From positions 124,001-188,000 of the forward strand of contig NZ_BDBB01000002.1 in assembly GCF_001612765.1 (NCBI RefSeq): a DNA stretch of 64,000 bases. The letters run 5' to 3'. The stretch comes from Nocardia arthritidis NBRC 100137 (GTDB lineage Bacteria > Actinomycetota > Actinomycetes > Mycobacteriales > Mycobacteriaceae). Shown piece after piece: positions 31,717-40,539 of the stretch. Made by a program: the position numbers and the translations under genes. The notes below the pieces were generated by a model, which did not search any database, was not told where the DNA came from, and saw nothing but the letters and a program-made list of their open reading frames with translations. Numbering within the stretch: position 1 is the stretch's first letter; each line of letters begins with the position of its first letter.

Positions 31717-32767
31717 CGATGGCTCCCATCGTCCGCTCCGGGGGGACGAAGCCCTCGGCATCGATGCCGTGACCTGCCCATTTGTTCCACATCGCGCCGC
31801 GCCAGAGGGTCGCGACCTCGTCATCGCCCGCGCCGGAGCGCAGCACCTGGCGCAGGTCGAATTCCTGGTCGCTGAACAAGCAGGAGCGCAGCATGCCGTC
31901 CGCGGTGAGGCGGGTGCGGTCGCAGGTGTCGCAGAACTTGCGGGTCACGGTGGCGATGATCCCTACGGTGCCGGGGCCGCCGTCGACCAGCCACTTCTCC
32001 GCGGGGGCCGACGGATCGGCGCGGCCGGCCTCGGTGAGTCCGAACCGGGCGCCGAGCACGTCGAGCAGCTCGGCGGCGGTGACCATGTTGGCGCGGGCCC
32101 ACTCGTGGTCGGCGTCGAGCGGCATCTCCTCGATGAAACGCAGTTCGCAACCCTCGTCCAAGCACCAGCGCAGGAGATCCGATGCGCCGGAGAGGGTCTC
32201 GCGCATCAAGACGGCGTTGACCTTGATCGGCGCCAGTCCGGCGGCACGCGCGGCGCGAACACCCGCGAACACCGATTCGAGGCGGTCGCGGCGCGTCAGC
32301 CGCGCGAAACCGGCCCGGTCCACGGTGTCCAGCGACACGTTCACCCGGTGCAGTCCCGCGGCGGCGAGGCCGAACGCGCGATGCTCGAGCCCGACGCCGT
32401 TGGTCGTCATGGCCAGCGGGACCTGCGGCACCTCGGCGTGACAGCCCGCGATGATCTCTTCCAGCTCGCGGCGCATCAGCGGCTCGCCCCCGGTGAAGCG
32501 GACCTCACGCACCCCCAGCTCGCGCACCGCGAGGCGGACCAGACGCACGATCTCGTCCACCGTGAGCAGCTCGTGCCGGGGAATCTCCGGCAGCCCCTCC
32601 TCCGGCATGCAATAGGTACAGCGCAGCGAGCACTTCTCGGTGATGGATACGCGTAGGTCGCGGGCGACGCGTCCGAAACGATCCAGCAAGTAGGGGGTGT
32701 CGGGACGGCCGGCGAGCGAGGGACGCCCGGAACGCACCGCGGGAATCCCGATCTCGACCAGAGTCAC
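31709..32767 (-). CDS. moaA: GTP 3',8-cyclase (molybdopterin biosynthesis, radical SAM)
   Basis: 352-aa enzyme of the first step of molybdenum cofactor synthesis. Radical-SAM motif CSLRCTYC near residue 47 and the second cluster motif CDTC with a third Cys downstream (MLRSCLF) near residues 270-290; C-terminal Gly-Gly needed for activity. GTG start at 32767, six bases after a plus-strand attatg (CATAAT on the coding strand), so probably leaderless. Operon moaA-moaD. Confidence 0.96.
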   Translation of the reverse strand: MTLVEIGIPAVRSGRPSLAGRPDTPYLLDRFGRVARDLRVSITEKCSLRCTYCMPEEGLPEIPRHELLTVDEIVRLVRLAVRELGVREVRFTGGEPLMRRELEEIIAGCHAEVPQVPLAMTTNGVGLEHRAFGLAAAGLHRVNVSLDTVDRAGFARLTRRDRLESVFAGVRAARAAGLAPIKVNAVLMRETLSGASDLLRWCLDEGCELRFIEEMPLDADHEWARANMVTAAELLDVLGARFGLTEAGRADPSAPAEKWLVDGGPGTVGIIATVTRKFCDTCDRTRLTADGMLRSCLFSDQEFDLRQVLRSGAGDDEVATLWRGAMWNKWAGHGIDAEGFVPPERTMGAIGG

Positions 32768-32773
32768 ACGTCC

Positions 32774-32779
32774 ATTATG
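32774..32779 (-). promoter_or_regulatory. moaA -10 element, leaderless type
   Basis: CATAAT on the minus strand, six bases before the moaA GTG. No clear -35 element. Confidence 0.5.
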
Positions 32780-32940
32780 ACCGCCTGTCCCGATTCGGCT
32801 GCGGGCGGAATGCCCACCTCGGGCTCACCGCGGGCGCGAATCGACGGTGAGGCCGGCGCCGGGGACGAGCGCGGCACCGCGCGACCTGCGCACGGACCGG
32901 GGCGCGGCGACAGAGGCGGAAAACCGCCCGGATCGGGCGT

Positions 32941-32946
32941 TAGGCT
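32941..32946 (+). promoter_or_regulatory. moeA -10 element, leaderless type
   Basis: TAGGCT (TANNNT), seven bases before the moeA ATG; no ribosome binding site. The -35 region is unclear. Confidence 0.5.
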
Positions 32947-32953
32947 GACTCGC

Positions 32954-34198
32954 ATGAACCCTCGGCCCGCCGGCGTCTCGGCCAGGCCCGTCGACGACTA
33001 CCGCGACAGCATCGAACAGCTGCTGCGGCCACTGGCCGCGCGCACGGTCGAGTCCGTCCCGGTGCCGCGGGCGCTGGGCAGGCAGTCGGCCGAGAACGTC
33101 CGCTCGCCGATCGAGCTGCCGGTGTTCCGGAACTCCGCGATGGACGGCTACGCGGTACGCGCTGAATCGGTGCTGGTCGCCCCGGTCACCCTGCCTTTGA
33201 CCGGCGTGGTCGCGGCGGGCGCGGCGGGCCGCGCGCCGCTGCCGAGGGGCGCGGCGATGAAGGTGATGACCGGTGCGCCGATCCCGCCCGGCGCGGACTG
33301 CGTCGTGCCGGTGGAGGACACCCACGTGGGCGACGGCACGGTGACCATCGAACGCGGGCGCAGCGCAGGCGAATTCGTGCGGGAACCGGGGACGGACGTC
33401 CGCGCCGGGGATCTGCTCGTGCGGGCGGGAACCATGCTCGCTCCCCGGCATGTAGCCGCCCTCGCCGCCGTCGGCCTGCCCGAGGTGGCGGTATTCCGTG
33501 CGGTGCGCGCCGCGGTGATCACCACCGGCGACGAGCTGGTCGCGGCCGGAAAGCCGCTGCGTCCTGGACAGATCTACAACTCCAACGGCGTCGCCCTCGC
33601 CGCGGCGCTCGCGGCGAACGGCGTCGATGTCGTCTCGGTGGCGCACAGCACCGATGATCCGGCGCGCTTCCGCGCGCTGCTGTCGGCGGCGACCGAGAAC
33701 GCCGATCTGGCGTTCACCTCCGGCGGCGTGTCCAAGGGCGACTTCGAGGTGGTCAAGGACGTGCTGGAGCCGATGGGCGGGCGGTTCGGCTCGGTCGCGA
33801 TGCAACCGGGCGGCCCACAGGGACTGACCGTGGTCGACGGGGTGCCGGTGCTCAGCTTTCCCGGCAATCCGGTCAGCACGATGGTGTCGTTCGAGGTGTT
33901 CGCCCGCCCCATCCTGCGGCGTCTCGCCGGTCTGCCCGAGGTGGACACCTACGAGCTTCCTCTGGTCGACGCCGTGCCGCGCTCGCCGGAGGGGAAACGG
34001 CAATTCCTGCGCGGCAAACTCATCCGCGCCCATCCGGGGGAATCGCCGGCGCACGGACAGCCCAGGGCGGTGGAGGTGGTCTCCGGTCCCGGCTCGCATC
34101 TCGTGGCGGCCATGGCGTGGGCCGACGTGCTGATCGATGTGCCCGCCGAGGTCACCGCGCTGCCCGCCGGAGCGCTTGTGCGAGTGTGGTCCTTATGA
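32954..34198 (+). CDS. moeA: Molybdopterin molybdenumtransferase
   Basis: 414-aa MoeA that inserts molybdate into adenylated molybdopterin. N-terminal FRNSAMDGYAVRA, KVMTGAPIPPGADCVV, the catalytic core TSGGVSKGDFEVVKDVL and PGNPVS are all present. ATG at 32954 is favoured by the leaderless-type promoter; the frame is open upstream but without family features. Its stop overlaps the moaC start (ATGA). Confidence 0.95.
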   Translation: MNPRPAGVSARPVDDYRDSIEQLLRPLAARTVESVPVPRALGRQSAENVRSPIELPVFRNSAMDGYAVRAESVLVAPVTLPLTGVVAAGAAGRAPLPRGAAMKVMTGAPIPPGADCVVPVEDTHVGDGTVTIERGRSAGEFVREPGTDVRAGDLLVRAGTMLAPRHVAALAAVGLPEVAVFRAVRAAVITTGDELVAAGKPLRPGQIYNSNGVALAAALAANGVDVVSVAHSTDDPARFRALLSAATENADLAFTSGGVSKGDFEVVKDVLEPMGGRFGSVAMQPGGPQGLTVVDGVPVLSFPGNPVSTMVSFEVFARPILRRLAGLPEVDTYELPLVDAVPRSPEGKRQFLRGKLIRAHPGESPAHGQPRAVEVVSGPGSHLVAAMAWADVLIDVPAEVTALPAGALVRVWSL

Positions 34199-35250
34199 GC
34201 GAGTTGTCCCATCTCGACCGGGAAGGCCGCGCCCGCATGGTGGATGTGAGCGCGAAGAGCGACACCATCCGGATCGCCGTCGCGGCAGGCGAGTTGCGCA
34301 CCACGGCCGAGGTGGTCGCGCTGGTGCGGGCCGACGACATGCCGAAGGCGGATGTGCTGTCCACCGCACGCATCGCGGGCATCTCGGGGGCGAAGAAGAC
34401 CTCCGAACTGATCCCGCTGTGCCATCAGCTGGCACTGTCGTCGGTGCGAGTGGAGTTCGGTTTCACCGACACCGCCATCACGATCGAGGCCACCGCGAAG
34501 ACCAAGGGTCCCACGGGCGTGGAGATGGAGGCGCTCACCGCGGTCGCGGTCGCCGGGCTCACCCTGCACGACATGGTGAAGGCGGTCGACCCCGCGGCGA
34601 CGCTCACCGACGTGCGGCTGCTCACCAAAGAAGGCGGCAAACGCGGACATTGGGAGCGCCCGGCCGACGAAGGCCCGATCCCGCCTTCCGCCGACGAAGA
34701 CCTGTCCCCCGAGGACGCGGATACCGAGCCGGACATCTCGGAGTACGCCGAGCCGGAACTCGACGAGGAACCACGGTCGGCCGTGGTGCTGGTCGCGTCG
34801 ACCGGTGTGGCGGCGGGGACCCGTGAGGACACCACCGGTCCGGTGCTGGCGGACTGGCTGGCCGGACTCGGCTTCGCGGTGCGGGGCCCGCTGGTCTACG
34901 CCGACGCCGAGATCGAGTTCGGCCTGGCCGACGCGTTGCGCTTCGAACCGGCGCTCGTCATCAGCACCGGCGGGACCGGCGCGTCCCCCACCGACGGGAC
35001 CCCGGAGGCCACCCTCGCCTTGCTCGACCGCGAACTCCCCGGTGTGGCGGAGGCGATCCGGCAGCGCGGCACGGCGAAATTCCCGCTGGCGGCGCTGAGC
35101 CGCGGTGTGGCGGGGCTGGCCGGGCGCTCGGTGGTGGTGAATCTGCCGGGATCGCCGGGTGGCGTCCGCGACGGCATCGCGGTGCTGGAACCGCTGCTGG
35201 ATCATCTGCTCGCACAAGTCGCCGGAGGTGGAAGTCATGACAACGGCTGA
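34195..35250 (+). CDS. moaCB: MoaC-MoaB/Mog fusion (cyclic pyranopterin synthase plus molybdopterin adenylyltransferase-type domain)
   Basis: 351-aa two-domain protein. Residues about 1-155 are MoaC (LIPLCHQLALSSV; KTKGPTGVEMEAL), which makes cyclic pyranopterin monophosphate. An acidic, disordered linker of about 40 residues (SADEDLSPEDADTEPDISEY) follows. Residues about 195-340 are a MoaB/MogA domain (ISTGGTGASPTDGTPEA; VNLPGSPGGVRDG), which adenylates molybdopterin. Fusion of non-consecutive steps suggests scaffolding; such fusions are known in some actinobacteria. ATG overlaps the moeA stop. Confidence 0.93.
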   Translation: MSELSHLDREGRARMVDVSAKSDTIRIAVAAGELRTTAEVVALVRADDMPKADVLSTARIAGISGAKKTSELIPLCHQLALSSVRVEFGFTDTAITIEATAKTKGPTGVEMEALTAVAVAGLTLHDMVKAVDPAATLTDVRLLTKEGGKRGHWERPADEGPIPPSADEDLSPEDADTEPDISEYAEPELDEEPRSAVVLVASTGVAAGTREDTTGPVLADWLAGLGFAVRGPLVYADAEIEFGLADALRFEPALVISTGGTGASPTDGTPEATLALLDRELPGVAEAIRQRGTAKFPLAALSRGVAGLAGRSVVVNLPGSPGGVRDGIAVLEPLLDHLLAQVAGGGSHDNG

Positions 35251-35671
35251 GGCCACGGTCCGGCTCGCCCGGATCAGCGACCAGCCGCTCGACCCCGCGG
35301 AGGTCGAGGAGGCGGTCTGCGGACCGCACTACGGCGCGGTCGTGGTGTTCACCGGGAAGGTCCGCGACCATGATGGCGGGCAGGCCGTTTCGGCCCTGGA
35401 ATACTCCGCGCACCCGCAGGCGGAACGCTTCCTGCGCACCGTCTGCGCGGAACTGGCGGCGGCGCACGGTTTGCCGGTCGCGGCCGTGCATCGCGTCGGC
35501 TCGCTCGGCATCGGTGACCGCGCGATCGTCGTCGCGGTGGCGGCGGCGCATCGGGGCGCGGCGTTTGCGGCGTGCTCGGAACTGGTGGATCGGATCAAGC
35601 ACGAAGTCCCGATCTGGAAGCGGCAGTTGTTCGCCGACGGTCTGTCCGAATGGGTGAACGCCTGCGGGTGA
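35237..35671 (+). CDS. moaE: Molybdopterin synthase large subunit
   Basis: 144-aa catalytic subunit, partner of MoaD. It shows GAVVVFTGKVRDHDGG, the HRVGSLGIGD motif, and KHEVPIWKRQ with the conserved active-site lysines. ATG at 35237 after GGAGGTGGAAGTC overlaps the end of moaCB by 14 bases. Third gene of moeA-moaCB-moaE. Confidence 0.95.
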   Translation: MTTAEATVRLARISDQPLDPAEVEEAVCGPHYGAVVVFTGKVRDHDGGQAVSALEYSAHPQAERFLRTVCAELAAAHGLPVAAVHRVGSLGIGDRAIVVAVAAAHRGAAFAACSELVDRIKHEVPIWKRQLFADGLSEWVNACG

Positions 35672-35692
35672 CCTGACCGTGACATGAATCTC

Positions 35693-35721
35693 ATGACGAA
35701 TCAACACCGCCGGGATAGCGT
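35693..35721 (+). promoter_or_regulatory. Probable leaderless-type promoter of the AraC-family gene
   Basis: ATGACG, 17 bases, TAGCGT, then six bases to the GTG start at 35728. Confidence 0.4.
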
Positions 35722-35727
35722 GTCGGC

Positions 35728-36750
35728 GTGGGAACCGACCAGGTCTTGCTCCACCGGTTCGTCATCTCGCAGCTCACCGCGGCCGGCGTCGACCGTGACC
35801 GGCTGCTCCGCGAATCCGGGTTGCCGGAGTGGACCATGGCGGGCGACCAGCTGCACCTGCCCAGCCAGATGTTCTCCCGGCTGTGGGAGATCGGTGAACA
35901 CGAGCTCGGCGACCCGGATGTCGCCCTGAACGTGGCGAGCCGCTACGAGCTCACCTGCCTGGGTCTCTACGACTACCTGTTCTCCTCGGCCCCGACGCTG
36001 GGAGCCGGATTGGCGACCTGTGGGCCGTATGTCACGGCGGTGACCACCAACCATCGGTTCGACCTGGTCGCGGAGAACGACGACGAAGTCACCCTGTATC
36101 TCGACATGATCGACGGGGAAGGCCGGGGCCGCGATCTCACCCAGCTGTGGGGCCTGAGCGCGGTGCTCAGCCGCGCGCGGCGCGTGGTGCGCGAACCGCT
36201 GGCCCCGTTGCGGGTCTCGCTGCGCCAGCGCGCACCCGCCAAGACCGACACCTTCATCGAGGTATTCGGCACCACCGCGATCGAGTTCGCCGCGCCGGTG
36301 GACGCCATGACCTTCCGCGCCTCGGATATGGATCTGCCGCTGACCACCAGCGATCCGGTGCTGGCCGGCATTTTGCGGCCCTTGGCCGCCGCCCTTCCGC
36401 CACCGCCGCCGCTGTCCACCGCCTGGCCGGAGCGTGTGGCGGCCGCGCTGGCGGACTGCCTGGACGAGGGCGACGCGTCCCTCGAGCGGGTGGCGCGCAG
36501 GCTGGCCACCAGCCCCCGCACGCTCCAGCGGCGGTTACGAGAGGCGGGCACCACTTGGCGCGCGGAGCTGGATCGGGCACGCGGCGCGCGGCTGATCGCC
36601 GCGACGGCCACCGGCCCGTTGAGCCCGTCGCGCCAGGCCGAGATTCTCGGCTACTCCGACCCGGGATCGATGCGGCGAGCGGCCCGGCGGTGGTCGCTGG
36701 CCACCCCCGCGCATCGCGCCGAGTGGGTGGAGCGGACGTTCACGGCCTGA
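35728..36750 (+). CDS. AraC-family transcriptional regulator
   Basis: 340-aa regulator. The N-terminal part resembles the arabinose-binding-like domain found in OruR/ArgR-type AraC proteins (LPSQMFSRLWEIGEHELGDP). The C-terminal AraC helix-turn-helix pair begins about residue 245: SLERVARRLATSPRTLQRRL and QAEILGYSDPGSMRRAARRW. GTG start follows a leaderless-type -10. The target is unknown; no enzyme gene is directly linked. Confidence 0.9.
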   Translation: MGTDQVLLHRFVISQLTAAGVDRDRLLRESGLPEWTMAGDQLHLPSQMFSRLWEIGEHELGDPDVALNVASRYELTCLGLYDYLFSSAPTLGAGLATCGPYVTAVTTNHRFDLVAENDDEVTLYLDMIDGEGRGRDLTQLWGLSAVLSRARRVVREPLAPLRVSLRQRAPAKTDTFIEVFGTTAIEFAAPVDAMTFRASDMDLPLTTSDPVLAGILRPLAAALPPPPPLSTAWPERVAAALADCLDEGDASLERVARRLATSPRTLQRRLREAGTTWRAELDRARGARLIAATATGPLSPSRQAEILGYSDPGSMRRAARRWSLATPAHRAEWVERTFTA

Positions 36751-36931
36751 GGAAACGCGCGGCGATCGACCAGAACGTCGCGTCCTCGATCGCCCGGAAA
36801 TCCCAGCTGTTGGCGATCGCGTGGGTCTCGGCGACGATCGCGGGAACGTCGAAGTCATCGCGGGTGGCGGTGCCCTTGGCCTCCAGCGCCTCGATGACGT
36901 ACGCGGTGGCGCTCTCCATGGAATCTGACAC
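36740..36931 (-). CDS. Small hypothetical protein (63 aa)
   Basis: Acidic, helical, protein-like sequence: SDSMESATAYVIEALEAKGT, then FDVPAIVAETHAIANSWDFR. Its 3' end overlaps the convergent AraC gene by 11 bases. Upstream GGGAG supports the start at 36931. Function unknown. Confidence 0.6.
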   Translation of the reverse strand: MSDSMESATAYVIEALEAKGTATRDDFDVPAIVAETHAIANSWDFRAIEDATFWSIAARFLRP

Positions 36932-37118
36932 GGGAAACTCCCATCGGTCGCAGAACGATTCGGTCGGTCACGGATCGGCTGCCGAGCGGCGCCGCGGGCG
37001 GCAGTACGCTCCCAGTGCCCGCGGACCGGCGGACACGCATTCAGTCTCATGAAAAGACTGCTCTGTCACCAGCACCGAACGCGACATGTCGCGAACAAAC
37101 GCGCCAATCTGACGCCTT

Positions 37119-38153
37119 TCAGTGCGGTGTATAGCGCCACACGCCGAGCATGCTCTGCGCGTCGAGTGGTTCGGCGGCGTCGTACACGGTGTCGCGCAGC
37201 CGCGCCAGGGTCGTATCGGTGTGCAGCCCGGCCCCGATGAGCACCAGCTGCGCGCCTCGTGCTTCGCCGCGCGACCAGCCGCCTGGCTCGAAGACGATGT
37301 GGCGGCCGACCATGTGCAGGACGAACTTCCTGCGTTCGTCGGCCACCCCGAAGGCGGCGAACCCCTTGGCCCGGAACAATCCCGGCGGCGGATCCTCCAG
37401 GAAGCCGATCAACTTGCGTGGGTCCAGCGCTCGTTCACTGGCGAACGAGACGCTGGCGTAGTCGTCGTGCAGATGACGGTGCCCGGCGTGATCGTCGTGG
37501 TCGTGCTCGACGAGCAGTTCATCGAAGCTCAGCTGCTCGGCCACCAGCGGGCGGGTGCGGCGTGGTCGGTCGAACAGCAGCCCGGGATCGATGCGGCCGT
37601 AGGTGGTCGCGTACACCGGCACCGAACCGACCAGCGCCGCGATGTCCTCGCGCAGCCGTGCGAGTTGCTCGGGCGCAACCCGGTCGGCCTTGTTGACCAG
37701 CACCAGATCGGCCAGCCGCAGATGCGTGCGCAGCTCCGGGTGGCGGGTACTGCTGCCCGGGAACTCTTCGGCGTCGACCACCTCGACCAGGCCGCCGTAG
37801 CGCAGGCGGGGATTATCGCTGCCGACCACCATCCGGATGAGGCTGCGCGGCTCGGCCAAGCCGCTGGCTTCCACGACGATCACGTCGATTCCGGCCTTCG
37901 GCTGCGTGAGCCTGGTGAACATCTCGTCCAGCTCGGTGACATCGACCGCGCAGCACACGCACCCGTTGCCGAGCGAGACCATGGCGTCCACCTGCCCGGC
38001 GACCAGCATCGAATCGATGTTGATCGCCCCGAAGTCGTTGACCACCACCCCGATCCGCGTCCCCCGGTTGTCCCGCAGCAAGTGATTGAGCAGCGTGGTC
38101 TTTCCGGAACCGAGAAACCCCGCGACGAGCACAACAGGAATCCGGTCAGCCAT
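37119..38153 (-). CDS. CobW/COG0523-family GTPase, probable metallochaperone
   Basis: 344-aa G3E GTPase. Walker A GFLGSGKTT, the metal-binding CVCC motif (GNGCVCCAV), NKAD for guanine recognition, a His/Asp-rich loop (EHDHDDHAGHRHLHDD) in the middle and a C-terminal CobW_C domain. These features point to zinc or cobalt handling. ATG at 38153 (MADRIPV) is preferred; 38162 is also possible. No Zur box was recognised upstream. Confidence 0.9.
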   Translation of the reverse strand: MADRIPVVLVAGFLGSGKTTLLNHLLRDNRGTRIGVVVNDFGAINIDSMLVAGQVDAMVSLGNGCVCCAVDVTELDEMFTRLTQPKAGIDVIVVEASGLAEPRSLIRMVVGSDNPRLRYGGLVEVVDAEEFPGSSTRHPELRTHLRLADLVLVNKADRVAPEQLARLREDIAALVGSVPVYATTYGRIDPGLLFDRPRRTRPLVAEQLSFDELLVEHDHDDHAGHRHLHDDYASVSFASERALDPRKLIGFLEDPPPGLFRAKGFAAFGVADERRKFVLHMVGRHIVFEPGGWSRGEARGAQLVLIGAGLHTDTTLARLRDTVYDAAEPLDAQSMLGVWRYTPH

Positions 38154-38183
38154 TCCGCTCACCCTAGTGCGCCGCGGGAAAGA

Positions 38184-38221
38184 CCGGACGCCACCCTCGA
38201 GGTGGTGAGGATGGCGTCCGG
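38184..38221 (-). terminator. Hairpin terminator between the amidase and COG0523 genes
   Basis: Ten perfect base pairs ccggacgcca / tggcgtccgg with an 18-base loop, just downstream of the amidase stop at 38239. Confidence 0.65.
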
Positions 38222-38238
38222 GGGTTCGGTGATGCGGA

Positions 38239-39546
38239 CTATTTCGAGGAGCCCAGCAGCATGCCCGCCAGGCTGTAGCCGAGGTTGATCAGCTCCGTGG
38301 TGATCGCGTTGTCGTCCAGGCCGAGCATCTTCGCCAACGGCATCAGCAACTCCATGATCGAAGCGTTGCCCCCGGCGGTCCCGGGTGACTGCTGCGCGTT
38401 CGGCGTGCCCGGCGACTGGGTTCCGGAGGTGCCCGGTGTATTCGGCGCCGCGGGCGTGCCCGATGACTGCGGTGTCGCCGTGCCGGGCGCGGGCTTAGGC
38501 GTCGAGGTGCTCGGAACGGACTGCGCCTGCGGCACCGCGGGGGCCGCCGGACTCTGCGGCACACCGGGAGTCGTCGAACTCTGCGGCACCGCCGGAATCG
38601 TCTGCGCCTGCGGCACCACCGGGTTCGTCTGCGCCTGGGGAGTAGCCGGATCCGTCTGGCCCTGCGGCGTTCCAGGCGCCACCGCGGGACGGTCGAGCGA
38701 CGTGCCCTCCGGAGTGGTCTGGCCCGCCTGCTGATCCGGCGAGATACCCGGCTGCGGCGCGCCGAGCAGGTAACCGACCACTCCGGTGGTCAGCGCGATG
38801 GCGTGCTTGAGCTGCCCGTCGGGTGTCTCCAGCAGCGCCGCGTCCTCGGGATTGGCGCCGTTGCCCATCTCGAGGAAGACGAGCGGAACGGTGGTCAGCG
38901 CGGGCCCGGCGATGTCCCTGCGGGTCTGCAGACCGTCCACCACGCCGCCGTAGTTGGCGGGCGGGAAGCCCGCGTCGCGATAGGCGTCGCGCACCGATTT
39001 CGACGCCGCGAGACCCGCTCCCGACTGAGCCTGATCGACGATCAGATTCGGGATCGGCAGCTCCGGAATGATCAGGTGGAATCCGCGATCCTGCGCGGGC
39101 GCGCTGTCGGCATGGATGCTCACGGCGACGTCCGCGCCGGACTGGCTCGCCGCGCGGGCCCGGTCGTCGACGCAGCCGCCCCAGTTCACGTCGTCCTGGC
39201 GGCTCAGCACCACGTGGGCGCCGAGTGTCTCCAGCGACGTCTTGACGACCTGGGCGACATTCCAGGTGATGGTGTGCTCGGGAACGCCGTTCATCGTGGT
39301 CATGCCGGTCGTCTGGCAGTCCTTGGTGCCGCCGCGGCCATCGCTGACCTGTCTTGCCAAGTCTTGGGAATGGTTCGACCCCTGATGTCCGGGGTCGAGG
39401 AATACGGTCTTGCCCACGAGTTTCTGCGACATGTCCAGCGCCGACGGCGCCGCTTGCGCGGCGATCGGGAGCAACCCGGACAGCGTCACCGTCACCGCGG
39501 CTGTGACGGCGGTACAGATCCCTGCCTTGATGATGCTTGGCTTCAT
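38239..39546 (-). CDS. Secreted N-acetylmuramoyl-L-alanine amidase with Pro/Gln/Thr repeat linker
   Basis: 435-aa exported peptidoglycan hydrolase. A Sec signal peptide (about residues 1-33, cleaved near AAQAAPS) precedes an Amidase_3 domain (about 40-265): VFLDPGHQG with the zinc His, PEHTITWNVA with Glu, SIHADSAP with the second His, and FLEMGN with catalytic Glu. This matches mycobacterial Ami1/Rv3717. Unlike Ami1 it continues with about 110 residues of Pro-Gln-Ala/Ser repeats (VPQAQT, VPQSST, TPQAQT) and a hydrophobic C-terminal segment (IMELLMPLAKML...), which may anchor it in the wall or membrane. Confidence 0.92.
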   Translation of the reverse strand: MKPSIIKAGICTAVTAAVTVTLSGLLPIAAQAAPSALDMSQKLVGKTVFLDPGHQGSNHSQDLARQVSDGRGGTKDCQTTGMTTMNGVPEHTITWNVAQVVKTSLETLGAHVVLSRQDDVNWGGCVDDRARAASQSGADVAVSIHADSAPAQDRGFHLIIPELPIPNLIVDQAQSGAGLAASKSVRDAYRDAGFPPANYGGVVDGLQTRRDIAGPALTTVPLVFLEMGNGANPEDAALLETPDGQLKHAIALTTGVVGYLLGAPQPGISPDQQAGQTTPEGTSLDRPAVAPGTPQGQTDPATPQAQTNPVVPQAQTIPAVPQSSTTPGVPQSPAAPAVPQAQSVPSTSTPKPAPGTATPQSSGTPAAPNTPGTSGTQSPGTPNAQQSPGTAGGNASIMELLMPLAKMLGLDDNAITTELINLGYSLAGMLLGSSK

Positions 39547-40106
39547 AGTGCGGTCGGCGCTCCGGGACGGAGCACCCCTCCCTTCCCACTTGTAACACCA
39601 AACCCAATGGTTAACTCTGGCAACGTGTGTATCAGCAAAGCAAGTTGCGTGATCGAAGTGTTACAGCATGCGCGACACCCGGCCGTCGGCTCGCTCGGTC
39701 AGTTTGCGCAGAGGTAGCAGAGCGTAGTGCATTCCGCTCCGCGCCACACCGAACGGCACGCCGAAATCGTCGGCGACTTGCTGATTGTCATGGTCACGCA
39801 CGATCTACGCGGTAATCACCGTTCGATAGGGCGGAGCAAGCACACCTGGTAGCTGCGCCACCGGGGAGGTCGTCGGCCGCTCGCCCGGCGAAAGCGTGAC
39901 GGGACTCGAGTTCGTACCCGCGACCCACCGCGCCGCAACCGGGCGATGCCCGAGACGAATTCGCGCGGATTACGGGATTTCGGGAACACCACTGGGTCGG
40001 TTCTGGTATTCGTTGCCGCGGAGATGCGGGGATCTCCCGGGTCGGCCGCGCGGCGGGAGCACGACGACCGTGGACGCGGCGGTAGTACAAGTCAAGGAGA
40101 ACCGGT
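39547..40106. other. Non-coding region between the amidase and a small secreted protein
   Basis: About 560 bases with no supported gene. It must carry two divergent promoters; none is clear to me. Confidence 0.4.
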
Positions 40107-40478
40107 ATGCGTGCAAGCGCACTCCTCTTCGCGGGAGCCATGAGCTGCGCGGTGACTCTGCTCGCGGCGGGGACGGCGGCGGCCGAGCCCGCGAACACCA
40201 TGCCGCACGACGGCGTCTATCTGGTCGGCGTCGATATCGTCCCCGGGATCTGGGAGGCGCCCGGGACCCCGGACCCGGCCTACGCCTGCGATTGGCGCAG
40301 GCTGTGGAAGGTGGAGGGCGACAACACGAACATGCAGTACATCCTCGCCAACAACTACACGCGGCTCGGTCCGGTCCGGGTGGAGATCAAGCCGACCGAC
40401 ATCGGGTTCAAGACCGAGAACTGCGGGCCGTGGCGGTTGCTGCCGACACCGCCGCCGACCGGCTCGTTCGGCGGCTGA
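40107..40478 (+). CDS. Small secreted protein of unknown function
   Basis: 123 aa with a clean Sec signal peptide (cleavage near GTAAAEPAN) and a mature domain containing DGVYLVGVDIVPGIWEAPGT, two Cys (CDWRR; ENCGPW) likely disulfide-bonded, and a Pro-rich tail. Similar short proteins are common in Nocardia and mycobacteria, but I know no function. AAGGAG precedes the ATG. Confidence 0.85.
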   Translation: MRASALLFAGAMSCAVTLLAAGTAAAEPANTMPHDGVYLVGVDIVPGIWEAPGTPDPAYACDWRRLWKVEGDNTNMQYILANNYTRLGPVRVEIKPTDIGFKTENCGPWRLLPTPPPTGSFGG

Positions 40479-40504
40479 CCGAGCGGCGCGTCCCTCCGGG
40501 CGTA

Positions 40505-40532
40505 TTGACTCGCGTTCAACAAAGGCTAGGGT
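40505..40532 (+). promoter_or_regulatory. Promoter of the SDR gene, leaderless type
   Basis: TTGACT, 16 bases, TAGGGT, then seven bases to the ATG at 40540. Good sigma-A-type match with no ribosome binding site. Confidence 0.65.
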
Positions 40533-40539
40533 CAGCCGC

